Below are positions 40,638 through 50,198 of a DNA stretch of 64,000 nt, piece after piece; position 1 is the first letter of the stretch; every line of letters starts with the position of its first letter. The position numbers were made by a program, and so were the translations under genes. The DNA comes from Afipia sp. OHSU_II-C1 (GTDB taxonomy: Bacteria; Pseudomonadota; Alphaproteobacteria; Rhizobiales; Xanthobacteraceae), in assembly GCF_000497575.1 (NCBI RefSeq), contig NZ_APJI01000010.1, positions 1 through 64,000 of the forward strand. The letters are read 5' to 3'. The notes below the pieces were generated by a model. It saw nothing but the letters and a program-made list of their open reading frames with translations, made no database searches and was not told where the DNA came from.

Positions 40638-41705
40638 ATGCCGCTTCCAAAATCAGCCGGTCCGCGCGCCGGCGAAAACACCGTTTCCATTTCCGAACTC
40701 ATTGAACTGACCAACGACCTGCGAACCAGCGCAGCCGACAAGATCAGCGGCATCCAGCGCGTCACCGGTTCGCTCCGGATGCTCGCATTGAACGCGATGA
40801 TCGAAAGCGCGCGCGCCGGCACCCATGGCCGCGGATTCTCCGTGGTCGCCGCCGAGGTGCGCGAAATCGCCGCCAATGTCGGGCTGATTTCCGAGCAACT
40901 ACAAAGAGAGCTGACGGCGCAGATCGATTCATTGAGTGCTCACACCCAGTCCATGGCCAATGCGGCGATGGGCACGCGCATGGTTGATCTTGCGCTGAAT
41001 GCCATCGAGATCATCGATCGCAATCTCTATGAGCGAACCTGCGATGTGCGCTGGTGGGCCACCGACAGCGCCGTCGTTGACTGCGCGGCAAACGTCACGC
41101 CGCAGTCGGTCGCTTACGCTTCAAAGCGGCTGGGCGTGATCCTGAACGCCTACACAGTCTATCTGGATCTCTGGCTCTGCAGTTTGCACGGCAAGGTGCT
41201 GGCGAACGGACGGCCCGATCGCTATTCGGTCGCGGGTCTCGATGTGTCGCAGGAGCCGTGGTTCGTGCAGGCGTCTCGCCTCGCGTCCGGCGACGATTAT
41301 GCGGTCGGCGACATCAGCGTGGCTCCGGGACTGAAAGGCGCGCAGGTCGCAACCTATGCGGCGTCGGTGCGGGCCGGCGGCGAGAGCCATGGCGCCCCTC
41401 TTGGCGTTCTGGCGATCCATTTCGACTGGGCGCCTCAGGCCGAGACCATTGTCCGCGGCGTCCGTATCGAACCGGAGGAAAAAGCCAGAACCGCCGTGCT
41501 GCTGGTGGACGCGCATCACAGGGTCATCGCCTCATCCGAAGGGACAAACACCCTCGACCAGCATTTTCAGATCGAGACCGGGAACCAGTCCCATGGATTT
41601 TACACCCGTCCCGACGGCACCAGCGTCGCGTTCCATGCCACCCCCGGCTACGAGACCTATCGCGGACTCGGCTGGCACGGCGTGATTGTGCGCCGACCTG
41701 ACTGA
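40638..41705 (+). CDS. Soluble MCP-like protein with N-terminal signalling tip and C-terminal sensor domain
   Basis: 355 aa, no membrane segment. The MCP hairpin-tip sequence comes first (about residues 48-78: LNAMIESARAGTHGRGFSVVAAEVREIA), flanked by only short coiled coil. The sensor-like half (about 130-355) has a Cache/GAF-type pattern: YTVYLDLWLCSLHGKVLANG and PLGVLAIHFDWAPQAETIV...FYTRPDGTSVAFHATPGYETYRGLGW. The order is inverted relative to classical receptors and the signalling domain is short. It probably couples to CheA/CheW in the cytoplasm; the ligand is unknown. Confidence 0.82.
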   Translation: MPLPKSAGPRAGENTVSISELIELTNDLRTSAADKISGIQRVTGSLRMLALNAMIESARAGTHGRGFSVVAAEVREIAANVGLISEQLQRELTAQIDSLSAHTQSMANAAMGTRMVDLALNAIEIIDRNLYERTCDVRWWATDSAVVDCAANVTPQSVAYASKRLGVILNAYTVYLDLWLCSLHGKVLANGRPDRYSVAGLDVSQEPWFVQASRLASGDDYAVGDISVAPGLKGAQVATYAASVRAGGESHGAPLGVLAIHFDWAPQAETIVRGVRIEPEEKARTAVLLVDAHHRVIASSEGTNTLDQHFQIETGNQSHGFYTRPDGTSVAFHATPGYETYRGLGWHGVIVRRPD

Positions 41706-42005
41706 TTCGCCTGAAACCACTCCTCCCGACGAACCAAGCAGCGGCAAGTATCCTTGGGCTGCCCGTTTTACGCATGGAGCATTGCACACTGCGCATGCAG
41801 GAAACCATTTGGGCGATTTTGCGTTTACTTCCAGCTGCCAACAATTTTGTGAACTCTTCAGTATAGAAAAGTATAGTTTCCTTACGTCCTTCTAAAAACC
41901 AAGTAATCCAGTAGCTGGTAAGGCTATTCTCATTTTTCAGCCAAATACGTGATGATTTAAGGAACGAAATCCATCGCCGTGCTTATGCCTCATTATGGAA
42001 TGATC
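41706..42005. other. Intergenic region upstream of rlpA
   Basis: AT-richer than its surroundings, no gene supported. A short direct repeat AGTATAG occurs at about 41860-41877. It likely contains the rlpA promoter. Confidence 0.4.
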
Positions 42006-42051
42006 CATCCAACCACGTAAGCGCTGGCTCGATTTAGCCAGACGTTGGATG
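42006..42051 (+). promoter_or_regulatory. Compound stem-loop in the rlpA leader
   Basis: An outer stem, CATCCAAC/GTTGGATG (42006-42013/42044-42051), encloses an inner hairpin, CTGGCT/AGCCAG (42024-42029/42036-42041, 6-nt loop), with an asymmetric internal loop. It ends 26 nt before the rlpA ATG. Both stems are perfect. It may be a regulatory RNA structure or a composite operator. Confidence 0.45.
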
Positions 42052-42077
42052 AATATACCAGAACGAGGGACAACTAT

Positions 42078-42518
42078 ATGATCGCCGCTATCAAGCGCGT
42101 GCCGGGGCAACCCGTGAAAAATCGGAATGCCTCCATCGCTTTGATCGCCGTCGGCATGCTGGCGCTGGGCGCCACCGCAAGCGAAGCCGGCCACCGCAAA
42201 TCATCCTGGCGCGATGCCAACGCCTCCATCGGCTCCGGCCGCACATTTTCGGGCAAGGCATCTTTTTACGGCAACGAGTCAGGCAGCAAGACTGCGTCCG
42301 GCCAGCGCTTTAATCAGGAAGCCATGACCGCTGCCCACCGGACCCTGCCGTTCGGTACCCGCCTCAAGGTCACCCATGGCAGCCGCAGCGTTGTCGTGAC
42401 CGTCAATGACCGCGGCCCGTTCATCAAGGGCCGCGTGCTGGATCTGTCGAAAGGCGCCGCCCGCGCCGTCGGCCTCACCGGCCGTGGCGTCGGCCACGTG
42501 GTCGCAGAAGTTCAGTAA
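42078..42518 (+). CDS. rlpA: RlpA-like lytic transglycosylase / septal ring lipoprotein family
   Basis: 146 aa from ATG 42078, preceded by AGGGA. Signal-type N-terminus (about 15-40, NASIALIAVGMLALGATASEAG) without a clear lipobox, then the double-psi beta-barrel: GKASFYGNESGSKTASGQRFNQEAMTAAHRTLPFGTRLKVT...VTVNDRGPFIKGRVLDLSKGAARAVGL. The catalytic-type Asp in VNDRGPF is present. There is no SPOR domain, so it is a short form. Acts on peptidoglycan in the periplasm. Confidence 0.9.
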   Translation: MIAAIKRVPGQPVKNRNASIALIAVGMLALGATASEAGHRKSSWRDANASIGSGRTFSGKASFYGNESGSKTASGQRFNQEAMTAAHRTLPFGTRLKVTHGSRSVVVTVNDRGPFIKGRVLDLSKGAARAVGLTGRGVGHVVAEVQ

Positions 42519-42554
42519 GCGTTGAGTAACAGTGAGTCGCGTAAAGTTGCGTTG

Positions 42555-42587
42555 AAAAGGCCGGTGCCGGTTGCACCGGCCTTTTTC
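42555..42587. terminator. Bidirectional terminator between rlpA and priA
   Basis: AAAAGGCCGGTGC/GCACCGGCCTTTT (42555-42567/42573-42585) with a 5-nt loop and a T-run. Confidence 0.88.
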
Positions 42588-42596
42588 ATACGCTGA

Positions 42597-44771
42597 TTAG
42601 AGAAAACTCTGCGGATCGATATCGATCTCAAGCTTGAGATTACCCTTGGTCTTCGGCCCAACTGCGAGCCAGTCCCGCATATAGGCGGACAGGTCCATGC
42701 TGCGCACCGACTTCACCAGGATGCGAAACCGGTAGCGGCCCTTGATGACCGCGAGCGGCGCTTCCGCAGGGCCAAGCACCTGGACGCGCTCGTCGAGGGG
42801 CGCCGCGGATGCAAGCTTGCGCGCAAAACCTTCGGCGGCCGGACGATCGCCTGCCGAAATGATCAGCGACGCCAGCCGCCCGAACGGCGGATACAGCGCG
42901 CGTTCGCGCGCCTCGATTTCGCTGGCATAAAACGCCTCGCGATCCGATGCGACCAATGCCTTCATTACCGGGTGTTCGGGCTGATGGGTCTGGAGATAGC
43001 CGACGCCGCGTCCCTGTTCGCGCCCGGCGCGGCCGATCACCTGATTGAGCAGCTGAAACGTGCGCTCAGCGGCGCGCGGATCGCCGTTGCCCAAACCAAG
43101 ATCAGCGTCCACGACACCGACCAGATTGAGCCGCGGAAAGTTATGTCCCTTCGCCACCAGCTGCGTGCCGATGATGATATCGACGCGGCCCTCGGCGATT
43201 TCATTCAGTTCCGAACGCATGGTCTCGATGTCGGTGATAAGATCGCTCGACAGCACCATGGTGCGCGCGTCCGGAAAAAGATTCGCAGCTTCTTCCTGCA
43301 GACGCTCCACGCCGGGACCGATGGCGGCGAGGGATTCCTCAGCGCCGCAGTGCGGGCACTGATGCGGGCGCGGCATCGAGAATCCGCAGTGATGGCAGAC
43401 CAGCCGCTGGCGAAAACGGTGATCCACCAGCCACGCATCGCAAATGGTGCAGGCGAAGCGATGTCCGCAGGCGCGGCACAGGGTCAGCGGCGCGTAGCCG
43501 CGCCGGTTCAGGAACAGCAGCGCCTGTTCCCTGCGTTCAATCGCGATCTTGATTTCTTCAGCCAGGCGCGGCGAGATGAACCGCCCACGCGCAGGGCCCT
43601 CGCGCTTGAGATCGATCGCCTCGATCTGCGGCATGTGCTGGCCGCCGAATCTCGACGGCAACGCGACGCGGCGATAGCGGCCCTTGCGTGCGTTGACTTC
43701 GGACTCAACCGAGGGCGTCGCCGAACACAGCACGACCGGAATTTTCGCGATGGAGCCGCGCACCACCGCCATATCGCGCGCGTGATAGTGCGCGCCTTCG
43801 TCCTGTTTGTAGGCCTGGTCATGCTCCTCATCGACAATGATAAGTCCGAGATCGGCGTAAGGCAGGAATAGCGCAGAGCGCGCACCCGCCACCACCGGTG
43901 CATCGCCCGCCGCGACCGCAGCCCAGTTGCGCGCGCGGGTGCGCGGCGTCAGTTCCGAATGCCATTCGATCGGCCGCACCCCGAAGCGCGCGCTGAACCG
44001 ATCGAGGAATTGCCCGGTCAGCGCAATCTCCGGCATCAGGATCATGGTCTGCCGGCCGCACTTGATGTTTTCCGCCACCGCCTCGAAATAAACTTCGGTT
44101 TTTCCGGAGCCGGTTACACCATCGAGCAAGGCGACCTGAAACTCGCTCTTCGATACGAGTTCTTTCATCGCATCCGCCGCAATGCGCTGCTCTGGCGAAA
44201 AGTCGGGCTCTGCGAACGATGGGTCCGGCGATGGCGGCGCCATGTCGCGCGGCATCGGCTCGATGACCAGCGTGCCTTCATCGACGAGACCGTCGATCAC
44301 ACCGGCGCTGACGCCGGCTTCTCTCAACGCATCGGATTTCGAATGAAGCAATCCGTCTGACAGCACATCGATCAGGCGGCGGCGCGCCACCGTCATGCGC
44401 TGCGGCGGCGCGCCAACCAGCCGCACACCCGGACGCACGCGCTCAGGCCCCAGATGCTCGCCCATGCGCAATGTCATCCGCAGCACCATGCCGCGTGCCG
44501 ACAGCGTGTAGTTGGAAACCCAGTCGACGAAGCTGCGCAACTCGGATTTGAGCGGCGGCACGTCCAGCTTGGCGCCGGTATCTTTCAGACGATTGTGCAG
44601 CCGGGGATCGGGGTTCGGATTGTCTGCCCAGACCACCGCCGTGACATCGCGCGGTCCCAGCGGAACGCTGACCACATCCCCCGGATTCAGCTCGACGCCC
44701 TCGGGAACGCGATAGGAATAGGTCTGGTTCAGGGCCACCGGCACAAGGACGTCGACAACTCGTCTTGCCAT
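42597..44771 (-). CDS. priA: Primosomal protein N' (replication restart helicase)
   Basis: 724 aa from ATG 44771. The N-terminal DNA-binding domain (VVDVLVPVALNQTYSYRVPEGVELNPGDVV) is followed by helicase motifs GVTGSGKTEVYFEA, DEEHD and the zinc-binding cysteine array (CRACGHRFACTICDAW...CHHCG...CPHCG). Rebuilds stalled replication forks. Divergent from the recombinase gene. Confidence 0.97.
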   Translation of the reverse strand: MARRVVDVLVPVALNQTYSYRVPEGVELNPGDVVSVPLGPRDVTAVVWADNPNPDPRLHNRLKDTGAKLDVPPLKSELRSFVDWVSNYTLSARGMVLRMTLRMGEHLGPERVRPGVRLVGAPPQRMTVARRRLIDVLSDGLLHSKSDALREAGVSAGVIDGLVDEGTLVIEPMPRDMAPPSPDPSFAEPDFSPEQRIAADAMKELVSKSEFQVALLDGVTGSGKTEVYFEAVAENIKCGRQTMILMPEIALTGQFLDRFSARFGVRPIEWHSELTPRTRARNWAAVAAGDAPVVAGARSALFLPYADLGLIIVDEEHDQAYKQDEGAHYHARDMAVVRGSIAKIPVVLCSATPSVESEVNARKGRYRRVALPSRFGGQHMPQIEAIDLKREGPARGRFISPRLAEEIKIAIERREQALLFLNRRGYAPLTLCRACGHRFACTICDAWLVDHRFRQRLVCHHCGFSMPRPHQCPHCGAEESLAAIGPGVERLQEEAANLFPDARTMVLSSDLITDIETMRSELNEIAEGRVDIIIGTQLVAKGHNFPRLNLVGVVDADLGLGNGDPRAAERTFQLLNQVIGRAGREQGRGVGYLQTHQPEHPVMKALVASDREAFYASEIEARERALYPPFGRLASLIISAGDRPAAEGFARKLASAAPLDERVQVLGPAEAPLAVIKGRYRFRILVKSVRSMDLSAYMRDWLAVGPKTKGNLKLEIDIDPQSFL

Positions 44772-44852
44772 GGCCAAGGGGGTCCAGATTAAGGGGTGAA
44801 TAAGGAAAAGGGTGCGATAAACCGATTCCTGTCAAGCGCAGGTATCTCAGAC

Positions 44853-45857
44853 ATGGGTATCGCGAGACATATGATGGTCAAAGCCGTCCCTGCAACCGAA
44901 GCCAGCCCGGAAGGCGCACAGCTCACCTGCGCTGCGCCGGACCTCATGGCCGAGATCACGCACTGGCTGTCCCATCTGCGCGCGGAACGGCGGCTGTCGC
45001 CCAAGACGCTGGAAGCCTATGCCCGCGACCTGCGCCAGTGCCTCGTGTTCCTGAGCGAACACTGGGGTGGCCTCGTCACCCTGAAACAGTTCGCCGCCAT
45101 CGAAGCCACCGATGTGCGCGCGTTCATGTCGTCGCGGCGCTCAGACGACATCGGCGGGCGCTCGCTGATGCGCGCGTTGGCAGGCCTGCGCTCGTTCGGG
45201 CGGTTTTTGGAGCGCGAAGGCAAGGGCAAGGTCGGCGCATTGTCCGCAATCCGCGCGCCGAAGATCGGCAAGAGCCTGCCGAAGCCGATTCAGATGACGT
45301 CCGCGCGGCAAATGACCGACGCTGACATTCGTGCGGGGGAAAATCGCGAGCCATGGATCTGGGCGCGCGACGCCGCGGTGATGGCCCTGCTCTACGGATC
45401 GGGCCTGCGCATTTCCGAAGCGCTCGGCCTCAAGAAGCGCGACGTGCCGCTGCCCGGCAAAGGCGATGTAATCGTCGTCACCGGCAAGGGCAACAAGACC
45501 CGCATGGTGCCGGTTTTGCAAAATGTGCTGTCCTTGATTCAGGATTATGTCGCAATGTGCCCGCACACGATTGCACAGGACGGCGCGATCTTTGTCGGCG
45601 CACGGGGCGGCCCGCTCTCGCCGCGCATCATCCAGTTGACCATCGAGCGGCTGCGCGGGGCACTCGGGCTGCCCGACAGCGCAACACCGCACGCGCTGCG
45701 TCATTCCTTCGCCACTCATCTGCTGACACGCGGCGGCGACCTGCGCGCCATCCAGGAATTGCTCGGCCATTCGTCACTCTCGACCACGCAAATCTACACC
45801 GGCGTTGACGCCGACCGGTTGCTGGACGTCTACAAGACCGCTCACCCCAGAGCGTGA
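44853..45857 (+). CDS. xerC: Tyrosine recombinase XerC
   Basis: 334 aa from ATG 44853; starts at 44796 (GTG, 353 aa) and 44871 (328 aa) are also possible, and none has a strong ribosome-binding site. SAM-like N-terminal core-binding domain (LSPKTLEAYARDLRQCLVFL), then the catalytic domain with Arg (GSGLRISEAL), HxxR (HALRHSFATHLL), His (GHSSLSTTQ) and Tyr (IYTGV). Its place beside priA and full catalytic set suggest the chromosome-dimer recombinase rather than a phage integrase. Confidence 0.9.
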   Translation: MGIARHMMVKAVPATEASPEGAQLTCAAPDLMAEITHWLSHLRAERRLSPKTLEAYARDLRQCLVFLSEHWGGLVTLKQFAAIEATDVRAFMSSRRSDDIGGRSLMRALAGLRSFGRFLEREGKGKVGALSAIRAPKIGKSLPKPIQMTSARQMTDADIRAGENREPWIWARDAAVMALLYGSGLRISEALGLKKRDVPLPGKGDVIVVTGKGNKTRMVPVLQNVLSLIQDYVAMCPHTIAQDGAIFVGARGGPLSPRIIQLTIERLRGALGLPDSATPHALRHSFATHLLTRGGDLRAIQELLGHSSLSTTQIYTGVDADRLLDVYKTAHPRA

Positions 45858-45953
45858 CACAAATAAGTCGTGTCTTGTCATCGCATCGCCTCTTGCGTGC
45901 GAACCGCAGTTCGGTCAATCGTTGCTCGATTTTGACCGGGAGGACGTTTTACG

Positions 45954-46544
45954 ATGGGCGCACATGAAAGCATGGAGCACGCGGAGCATGCCGAGCACGC
46001 TTCCGGCTCCAACAAGAAGATCGCATTGCTGATTGCCGTGATTGCGCTTTTCCTCGCGTTCTCCGAGACCCTCGGCAAGGGCGCCCAGACCGAATCCATC
46101 AGCAAGAACGTCGAGGCCTCGAACCTCTGGGCCTTCTTCCAGGCCAAGAGCATCCGGCGCACGACGGTGCAGGCAGTGGCCGAACACGCCAAACTCAGCC
46201 TTGGCCTGTCGGGCGACGATGCCCAGAAGGCGGCGCTGGCCAAGCAGATCGACGACTGGAACAAAGCTGCGGCCCGCTATCGCTCCGAACCCGAGACCGG
46301 CGAAGGCTCCGAACAGCTCGCCGCCCGCGCCAAGAAGGCCGAGGAAGCGCGCGATCTCGCCATGGCGCGCTATCACCATTACGAGGTGGCATCTGCGGCT
46401 TTCCAGATCGGGATCGTGCTGGCTTCGGCGACCATCATCACGGGCATGGTCGCGCTGGCCTGGGTGGCGGGAGCGCTCGCACTTACCGGACTGGCTTTCA
46501 CCGCAATCGGACTGTTCGCCCCCCATGCCGTGCACCTGATGTAG
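45954..46544 (+). CDS. DUF4337 membrane protein
   Basis: 196 aa. A histidine/glutamate-rich N-terminus (HESMEHAEHAEHA), one N-terminal helix (about 22-40), a charged coiled-coil-like middle (about 45-140), and two C-terminal helices (about 148-195, FQIGIVLASATIITGMVALAWVAGALALTGLAFTAIGLF). It matches the DUF4337 pattern. Function unknown; the His-rich start could bind metal (inference). Confidence 0.82.
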   Translation: MGAHESMEHAEHAEHASGSNKKIALLIAVIALFLAFSETLGKGAQTESISKNVEASNLWAFFQAKSIRRTTVQAVAEHAKLSLGLSGDDAQKAALAKQIDDWNKAAARYRSEPETGEGSEQLAARAKKAEEARDLAMARYHHYEVASAAFQIGIVLASATIITGMVALAWVAGALALTGLAFTAIGLFAPHAVHLM

Positions 46545-46563
46545 CCGCTCGCTGCAATAGGAG

Positions 46564-47415
46564 ATGCAAAGCCTTGTCCTTGGCGCAACCGGGCTTGTAG
46601 GCCGCCACATCGTCAAACAGCTGATTGCGGCGGGCGAACATCCATTCGCCCTCTCGCGATTGCCGCATACCGATACACGCGACATCCAATGGTTCGCCGG
46701 CGACCTTGAAGACGCCGGCGCTCTTTCATTTCCGCCGTTCCAGACGCTGTATTGCACAGCGCACTGTCATTTTCTTCCAGGCGCGCTGCCTTCGTTTGCA
46801 CGCAGCGGCCTCCGGCGCGTCGTCTTCTTCACATCCACCAGCGTTCTGACAAAGCTCTCCTCTGCCGATGCACAGGAGCGAAAGCAAGTGCAGATGCTTG
46901 CAGACAGCGAGCAACAAGCCATAGCGGAATGCGGAAAGCACGGCATCGCGTGGACAGTCCTGCGGCCGACCATCATTTATGACGAGGGCCGCGATCCAAG
47001 CATCTCGCGGCTGGCGCGACTGATCGCAAGATTTGAATTCTTCCCGCTGGCGGGACTTGGCAAGGGGCTTCGCCAGCCGGTTCACGCCGAGGACCTCGCC
47101 ATTGGCGCGTTGCAGGCGGCGGCGAGTGAAGCCGCGATCAACCATACCTACAATGTCCCCGGCTCTGAGACCGTCACGTATCGTGAAATGATCGGACGCA
47201 TTTTCGACGGCCTCGGCAAACCGCGCCGGATCATTCCGATGCCCCCATTGCTGTGGCGCGCTGCTTTCCACATGGCGCGCCGCGCCTTTCCCAACGCGAA
47301 TGCCGAGATGGGCGCGCGAATGTCAAAGGACCTTGTTTTCGATGGCTCGAGCGCTGCACGGGATTTCGGCTGGAGGCCGAGACCTTTTCATCCACGGTTC
47401 GACCGCACAGGATGA
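46564..47415 (+). CDS. NAD-dependent epimerase/dehydratase family protein
   Basis: 283 aa extended-SDR. N-terminal SLVLGATGLVGRHIVKQLIAAGE is the Rossmann GxxGxxG. The segment VVFFTSTSVLTKLS replaces the usual Ser of the catalytic set, and I see no clear YxxxK, so it may be an atypical, binding-type SDR. VLRPTIIYDEGRDPSIS and YNVPGSETVTYREMIGRIFDGLG fit nucleoside-sugar epimerase relatives. The substrate is unknown. 19 nt after the DUF4337 gene. Confidence 0.82.
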   Translation: MQSLVLGATGLVGRHIVKQLIAAGEHPFALSRLPHTDTRDIQWFAGDLEDAGALSFPPFQTLYCTAHCHFLPGALPSFARSGLRRVVFFTSTSVLTKLSSADAQERKQVQMLADSEQQAIAECGKHGIAWTVLRPTIIYDEGRDPSISRLARLIARFEFFPLAGLGKGLRQPVHAEDLAIGALQAAASEAAINHTYNVPGSETVTYREMIGRIFDGLGKPRRIIPMPPLLWRAAFHMARRAFPNANAEMGARMSKDLVFDGSSAARDFGWRPRPFHPRFDRTG

Positions 47416-47422
47416 CCCCGTT

Positions 47423-47950
47423 TCACGATGATGATCGCGACGCCTGCATTCGCCGGCGCAACCGCGCGATAAAACCGGGCGACGCGCGGCGGCGAAAGCG
47501 CCTCATCCATTGCGCAATGGCCCGCTTGAATGGCGCGACGATCGCCACCGCCCGCGCGCGCAGATCGAGGATGAATTCATAGAGCGCGCGGAACCAGCCC
47601 ATCCGCAACAGCTTCTCGCGCGTCACGTCGAACACGAACGCGACGATCCCGACGCCAAGAACTTTCTGAAGAATGATCAGCGTGGTCGCACCGACGAAGT
47701 ACTTGTGCGCCAGCAGCCATGCCGCAACGAAATTGAGCGGAAAAAGAACAACCACTGGCACCGCGAACACGATCAGCGTGAGCGCCGGCGACAGATGCTC
47801 GATCCGGTCTGCAAGCCACGCCTTCAGGCGCGGCAGCGGAATCAGCGCGACAACGCGCGCAATGATCGGCTCGACGCGGTCCCACAGCCACGCCTCGAGC
47901 AGAAAGATCAGCGCGAGCAGAACCCAGAGCGGACGAAGCAGCCGGCGCAT
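47423..47950 (-). CDS. Conserved hypothetical membrane protein
   Basis: 175 aa with about three hydrophobic segments (residues 5-20, 54-82, 89-105), including LSPALTLIVFAVPVVVLFPLNFVAAWLLA, and a strongly basic C-terminus (RRFRRRASPGFIARLRRRMQ). Not recognised beyond a conserved rhizobial membrane protein. It follows lpdA by 44 nt on the same strand, separated by a hairpin. Confidence 0.65.
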   Translation of the reverse strand: MRRLLRPLWVLLALIFLLEAWLWDRVEPIIARVVALIPLPRLKAWLADRIEHLSPALTLIVFAVPVVVLFPLNFVAAWLLAHKYFVGATTLIILQKVLGVGIVAFVFDVTREKLLRMGWFRALYEFILDLRARAVAIVAPFKRAIAQWMRRFRRRASPGFIARLRRRMQASRSSS

Positions 47951-47969
47951 GATGGATTCTCATCCCTCA

Positions 47970-47990
47970 TGACCGGCTGAATGCCGGTCA
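47970..47990. terminator. Hairpin after lpdA
   Basis: TGACCGGC/GCCGGTCA (47970-47977/47983-47990), 8-bp perfect stem, 5-nt loop, 5 nt past the lpdA stop. No T-run; may attenuate read-through into the membrane-protein gene or protect the 3' end. Confidence 0.45.
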
Positions 47991-47994
47991 GCCA

Positions 47995-49398
47995 TCACAT
48001 ATGGATAGCGCGCTTTCCGACCGCAAGCGCGGCTTCCTTGACTGCCTCGGAACGCGTCGGATGGGCATGGCAGGTGCGGGCGAGATCCTCGGCGGAACCG
48101 CCAAACTCCATCAGCACCGCGGCTTCGTGGATCATTTCGCCGGCTTCCGCACCGACGATATGAGCACCCAGCACGCGATCGGTCTTCGCATCCGCAAGAA
48201 TCTTCACAAAGCCATCGGTGGTCTGATTGACCTTGGTGCGCGCATTCGCGGTGAAGGGAAATTTCCCAACGGTGTAAGCCACGCCGGCCTGCTTCAGCTC
48301 TTCCTCCGTCTTGCCGACGGATGCGACTTCCGGGAACGTATAGATCACGCTCGGGATCACATCGTAATTGGTGTGACCGGCCTGCCCTGCGAGAATCTCC
48401 GCAATCGCGATGCCCTCGTCCTCGGCCTTGTGGGCCAGCATCGGCCCCGCGATCACGTCGCCGATGGCATAGATGCCCTTTACATTGGTCTGGAAGTGTC
48501 CGTCGGTCTGCACCCGGCCGCGCTGATCAAGCTCGACACCCGCCTCCTTGAGCCCAAGACCTTCGGTGTAGGGCACGCGTCCGATCGCCAGCAGCACGAC
48601 ATCGGTCTCGATCACTTCCGCCGCGCCACCCGCGGCCGGCTCGACACTGACCTTCAACCGCTTGCCGGAGCTATCGACGCCGGTGACCTTGGATCCCAGC
48701 TTGAACTCGACGCCCTGCTTTTCCAGCATACGCTGGAAAGACTTCGCAACTTCGCCGTCCATGCCGGGAAGAATCCGGTCGAGGAATTCAACGACGGTGA
48801 TCTGCGTGCCGAGACGGCGCCACACCGAGCCGAGCTCAAGGCCGATCACACCCGCGCCGATCACCAGCATCTTCTCGGGCACCTTGTCGAGGACCAGCGC
48901 GCCGGTGGACGAAACAATGCGCTTCTCGTCGATCTCAACGCCCTTCAGCTTGGCGACATCGGAGCCGGTGGCGATGACGATATTCTTCGTCTCAAGCACC
49001 TGCTTCTTGCCGTCATTGCCAGTCACCTCGACCTTGCCTGCGCCGAGGATGCGGCCCGTGCCCTCGTAGGGATCGATCTTGTTCTTCTTGAACAGGAAGG
49101 CGACGCCCTTGGTGTTGCCGTCGACACCGTCCGTCTTGAACTTCATCATGGTCGGAAGATCGAGCTTCGGCTTGCCGACGCCGATGCCCATCTTCGGCAG
49201 CATGTGTGTGACTTCCTCGAAACGCTCCGAAGCCTGCAACAGCGCCTTGGACGGAATGCAGCCGATGTTGAGGCAGGTCCCGCCATAGGTCGCGCGCTTC
49301 TCGATCACCGCGACCTTCATGCCGAGCTGCGCTGCGCGGATCGCGCAAACGTAACCGCCGGGACCGGTGCCGATAACGATAAGATCATAAGAAGCCAT
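47995..49398 (-). CDS. lpdA: Dihydrolipoyl dehydrogenase (E3)
   Basis: 467 aa FAD enzyme that reoxidises lipoamide for the 2-oxoglutarate dehydrogenase complex encoded upstream. FAD motif [19 protein letters not shown], redox disulfide [16 protein letters not shown] motif [15 protein letters not shown], and the catalytic His-Glu in CHAHPTRSE. Distal gene of the TCA operon, 32 nt after the SDR gene. Confidence 0.97.
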   Translation of the reverse strand: MASYDLIVIGTGPGGYVCAIRAAQLGMKVAVIEKRATYGGTCLNIGCIPSKALLQASERFEEVTHMLPKMGIGVGKPKLDLPTMMKFKTDGVDGNTKGVAFLFKKNKIDPYEGTGRILGAGKVEVTGNDGKKQVLETKNIVIATGSDVAKLKGVEIDEKRIVSSTGALVLDKVPEKMLVIGAGVIGLELGSVWRRLGTQITVVEFLDRILPGMDGEVAKSFQRMLEKQGVEFKLGSKVTGVDSSGKRLKVSVEPAAGGAAEVIETDVVLLAIGRVPYTEGLGLKEAGVELDQRGRVQTDGHFQTNVKGIYAIGDVIAGPMLAHKAEDEGIAIAEILAGQAGHTNYDVIPSVIYTFPEVASVGKTEEELKQAGVAYTVGKFPFTANARTKVNQTTDGFVKILADAKTDRVLGAHIVGAEAGEMIHEAAVLMEFGGSAEDLARTCHAHPTRSEAVKEAALAVGKRAIHM

Positions 49399-49430
49399 GG
49401 GATTATCCTGTACTCGCAGAGAAGTTGAAA

Positions 49431-50174
49431 TTAGCGGCCGCCGGAAACATCGACGATTGTGCCAGTGACATATGACGCCTCGTCCGACATCAGCCAGACG
49501 ACGGCGTTGGCGATTTCATCCGCGGTCCCGACACGCTTCATCGGCACCGTATGCGCCAGCCGGTGCGCGCGATCCGGCTCACCGCCGCTGGCGTGGATTT
49601 CCGTATCGATCAGTCCCGGACGAACCCCATTGACCCGAATGCCTTCGGCGCTGACCTCGCGCGCGAGCCCGACCGTGAACGTATCGATCGCGCCTTTCGA
49701 TGCGGCATAATCGACATATTGCGCCGGCGAGCCGAGCGTCGCTGCCACGGACGAGAGATTGACGATCACCCCGCCACTGCCGCCGTGCTTGCTGGACATG
49801 CGCTTGACGGCTTCGCGCGCGCACAAAATGCTGCCAACGATATTGACGTTCATCATGCGGGTAAGACGCGCGGCGGACATTTCATCGACGCGAGCGGTCG
49901 CATCGACCACGCCGGCATTGTTCACAAGGGCGCCAAGCTTGCCGAATGCGTCCGCCTGTTTGAAGAGATCGAGAATGTCGGCTTCATTGCCGACGTCGCA
50001 TTTCACGGCAATGGCCTTGCCATTGCTAGCCGCAATCTTCCCGACGACCTCGTCGGCGGCGGCCCTGTTGCTGGCATAGCCGACCACCACCTTGTAGCCG
50101 CGCTTCGCCGCGGCCAGCGAAGTCGCGCGACCGATACCGCGGCTCCCTCCAGTGACGATGGCGACGCTATCCAT
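49431..50174 (-). CDS. Short-chain dehydrogenase/reductase
   Basis: 247 aa from ATG 50174 with GGGGATT upstream. Classical [21 protein letters not shown] cofactor motif, NNAG, catalytic Ser in NLSSVAAT, and YxxxK as [23 protein letters not shown] is typical of the FabG/glucose-1-dehydrogenase group. The substrate is unknown. With the LysE-type gene it is inserted between sucB and lpdA. Confidence 0.92.
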   Translation of the reverse strand: MDSVAIVTGGSRGIGRATSLAAAKRGYKVVVGYASNRAAADEVVGKIAASNGKAIAVKCDVGNEADILDLFKQADAFGKLGALVNNAGVVDATARVDEMSAARLTRMMNVNIVGSILCAREAVKRMSSKHGGSGGVIVNLSSVAATLGSPAQYVDYAASKGAIDTFTVGLAREVSAEGIRVNGVRPGLIDTEIHASGGEPDRAHRLAHTVPMKRVGTADEIANAVVWLMSDEASYVTGTIVDVSGGR

Positions 50175-50198
50175 CAGAACCAATCCCCTGCACGAACG

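Noticed and set aside
44853-45857. Phage or integron integrase marking a mobile element
   Set aside because: XerC-type length and motifs, location beside priA, and no phage or cargo genes nearby.
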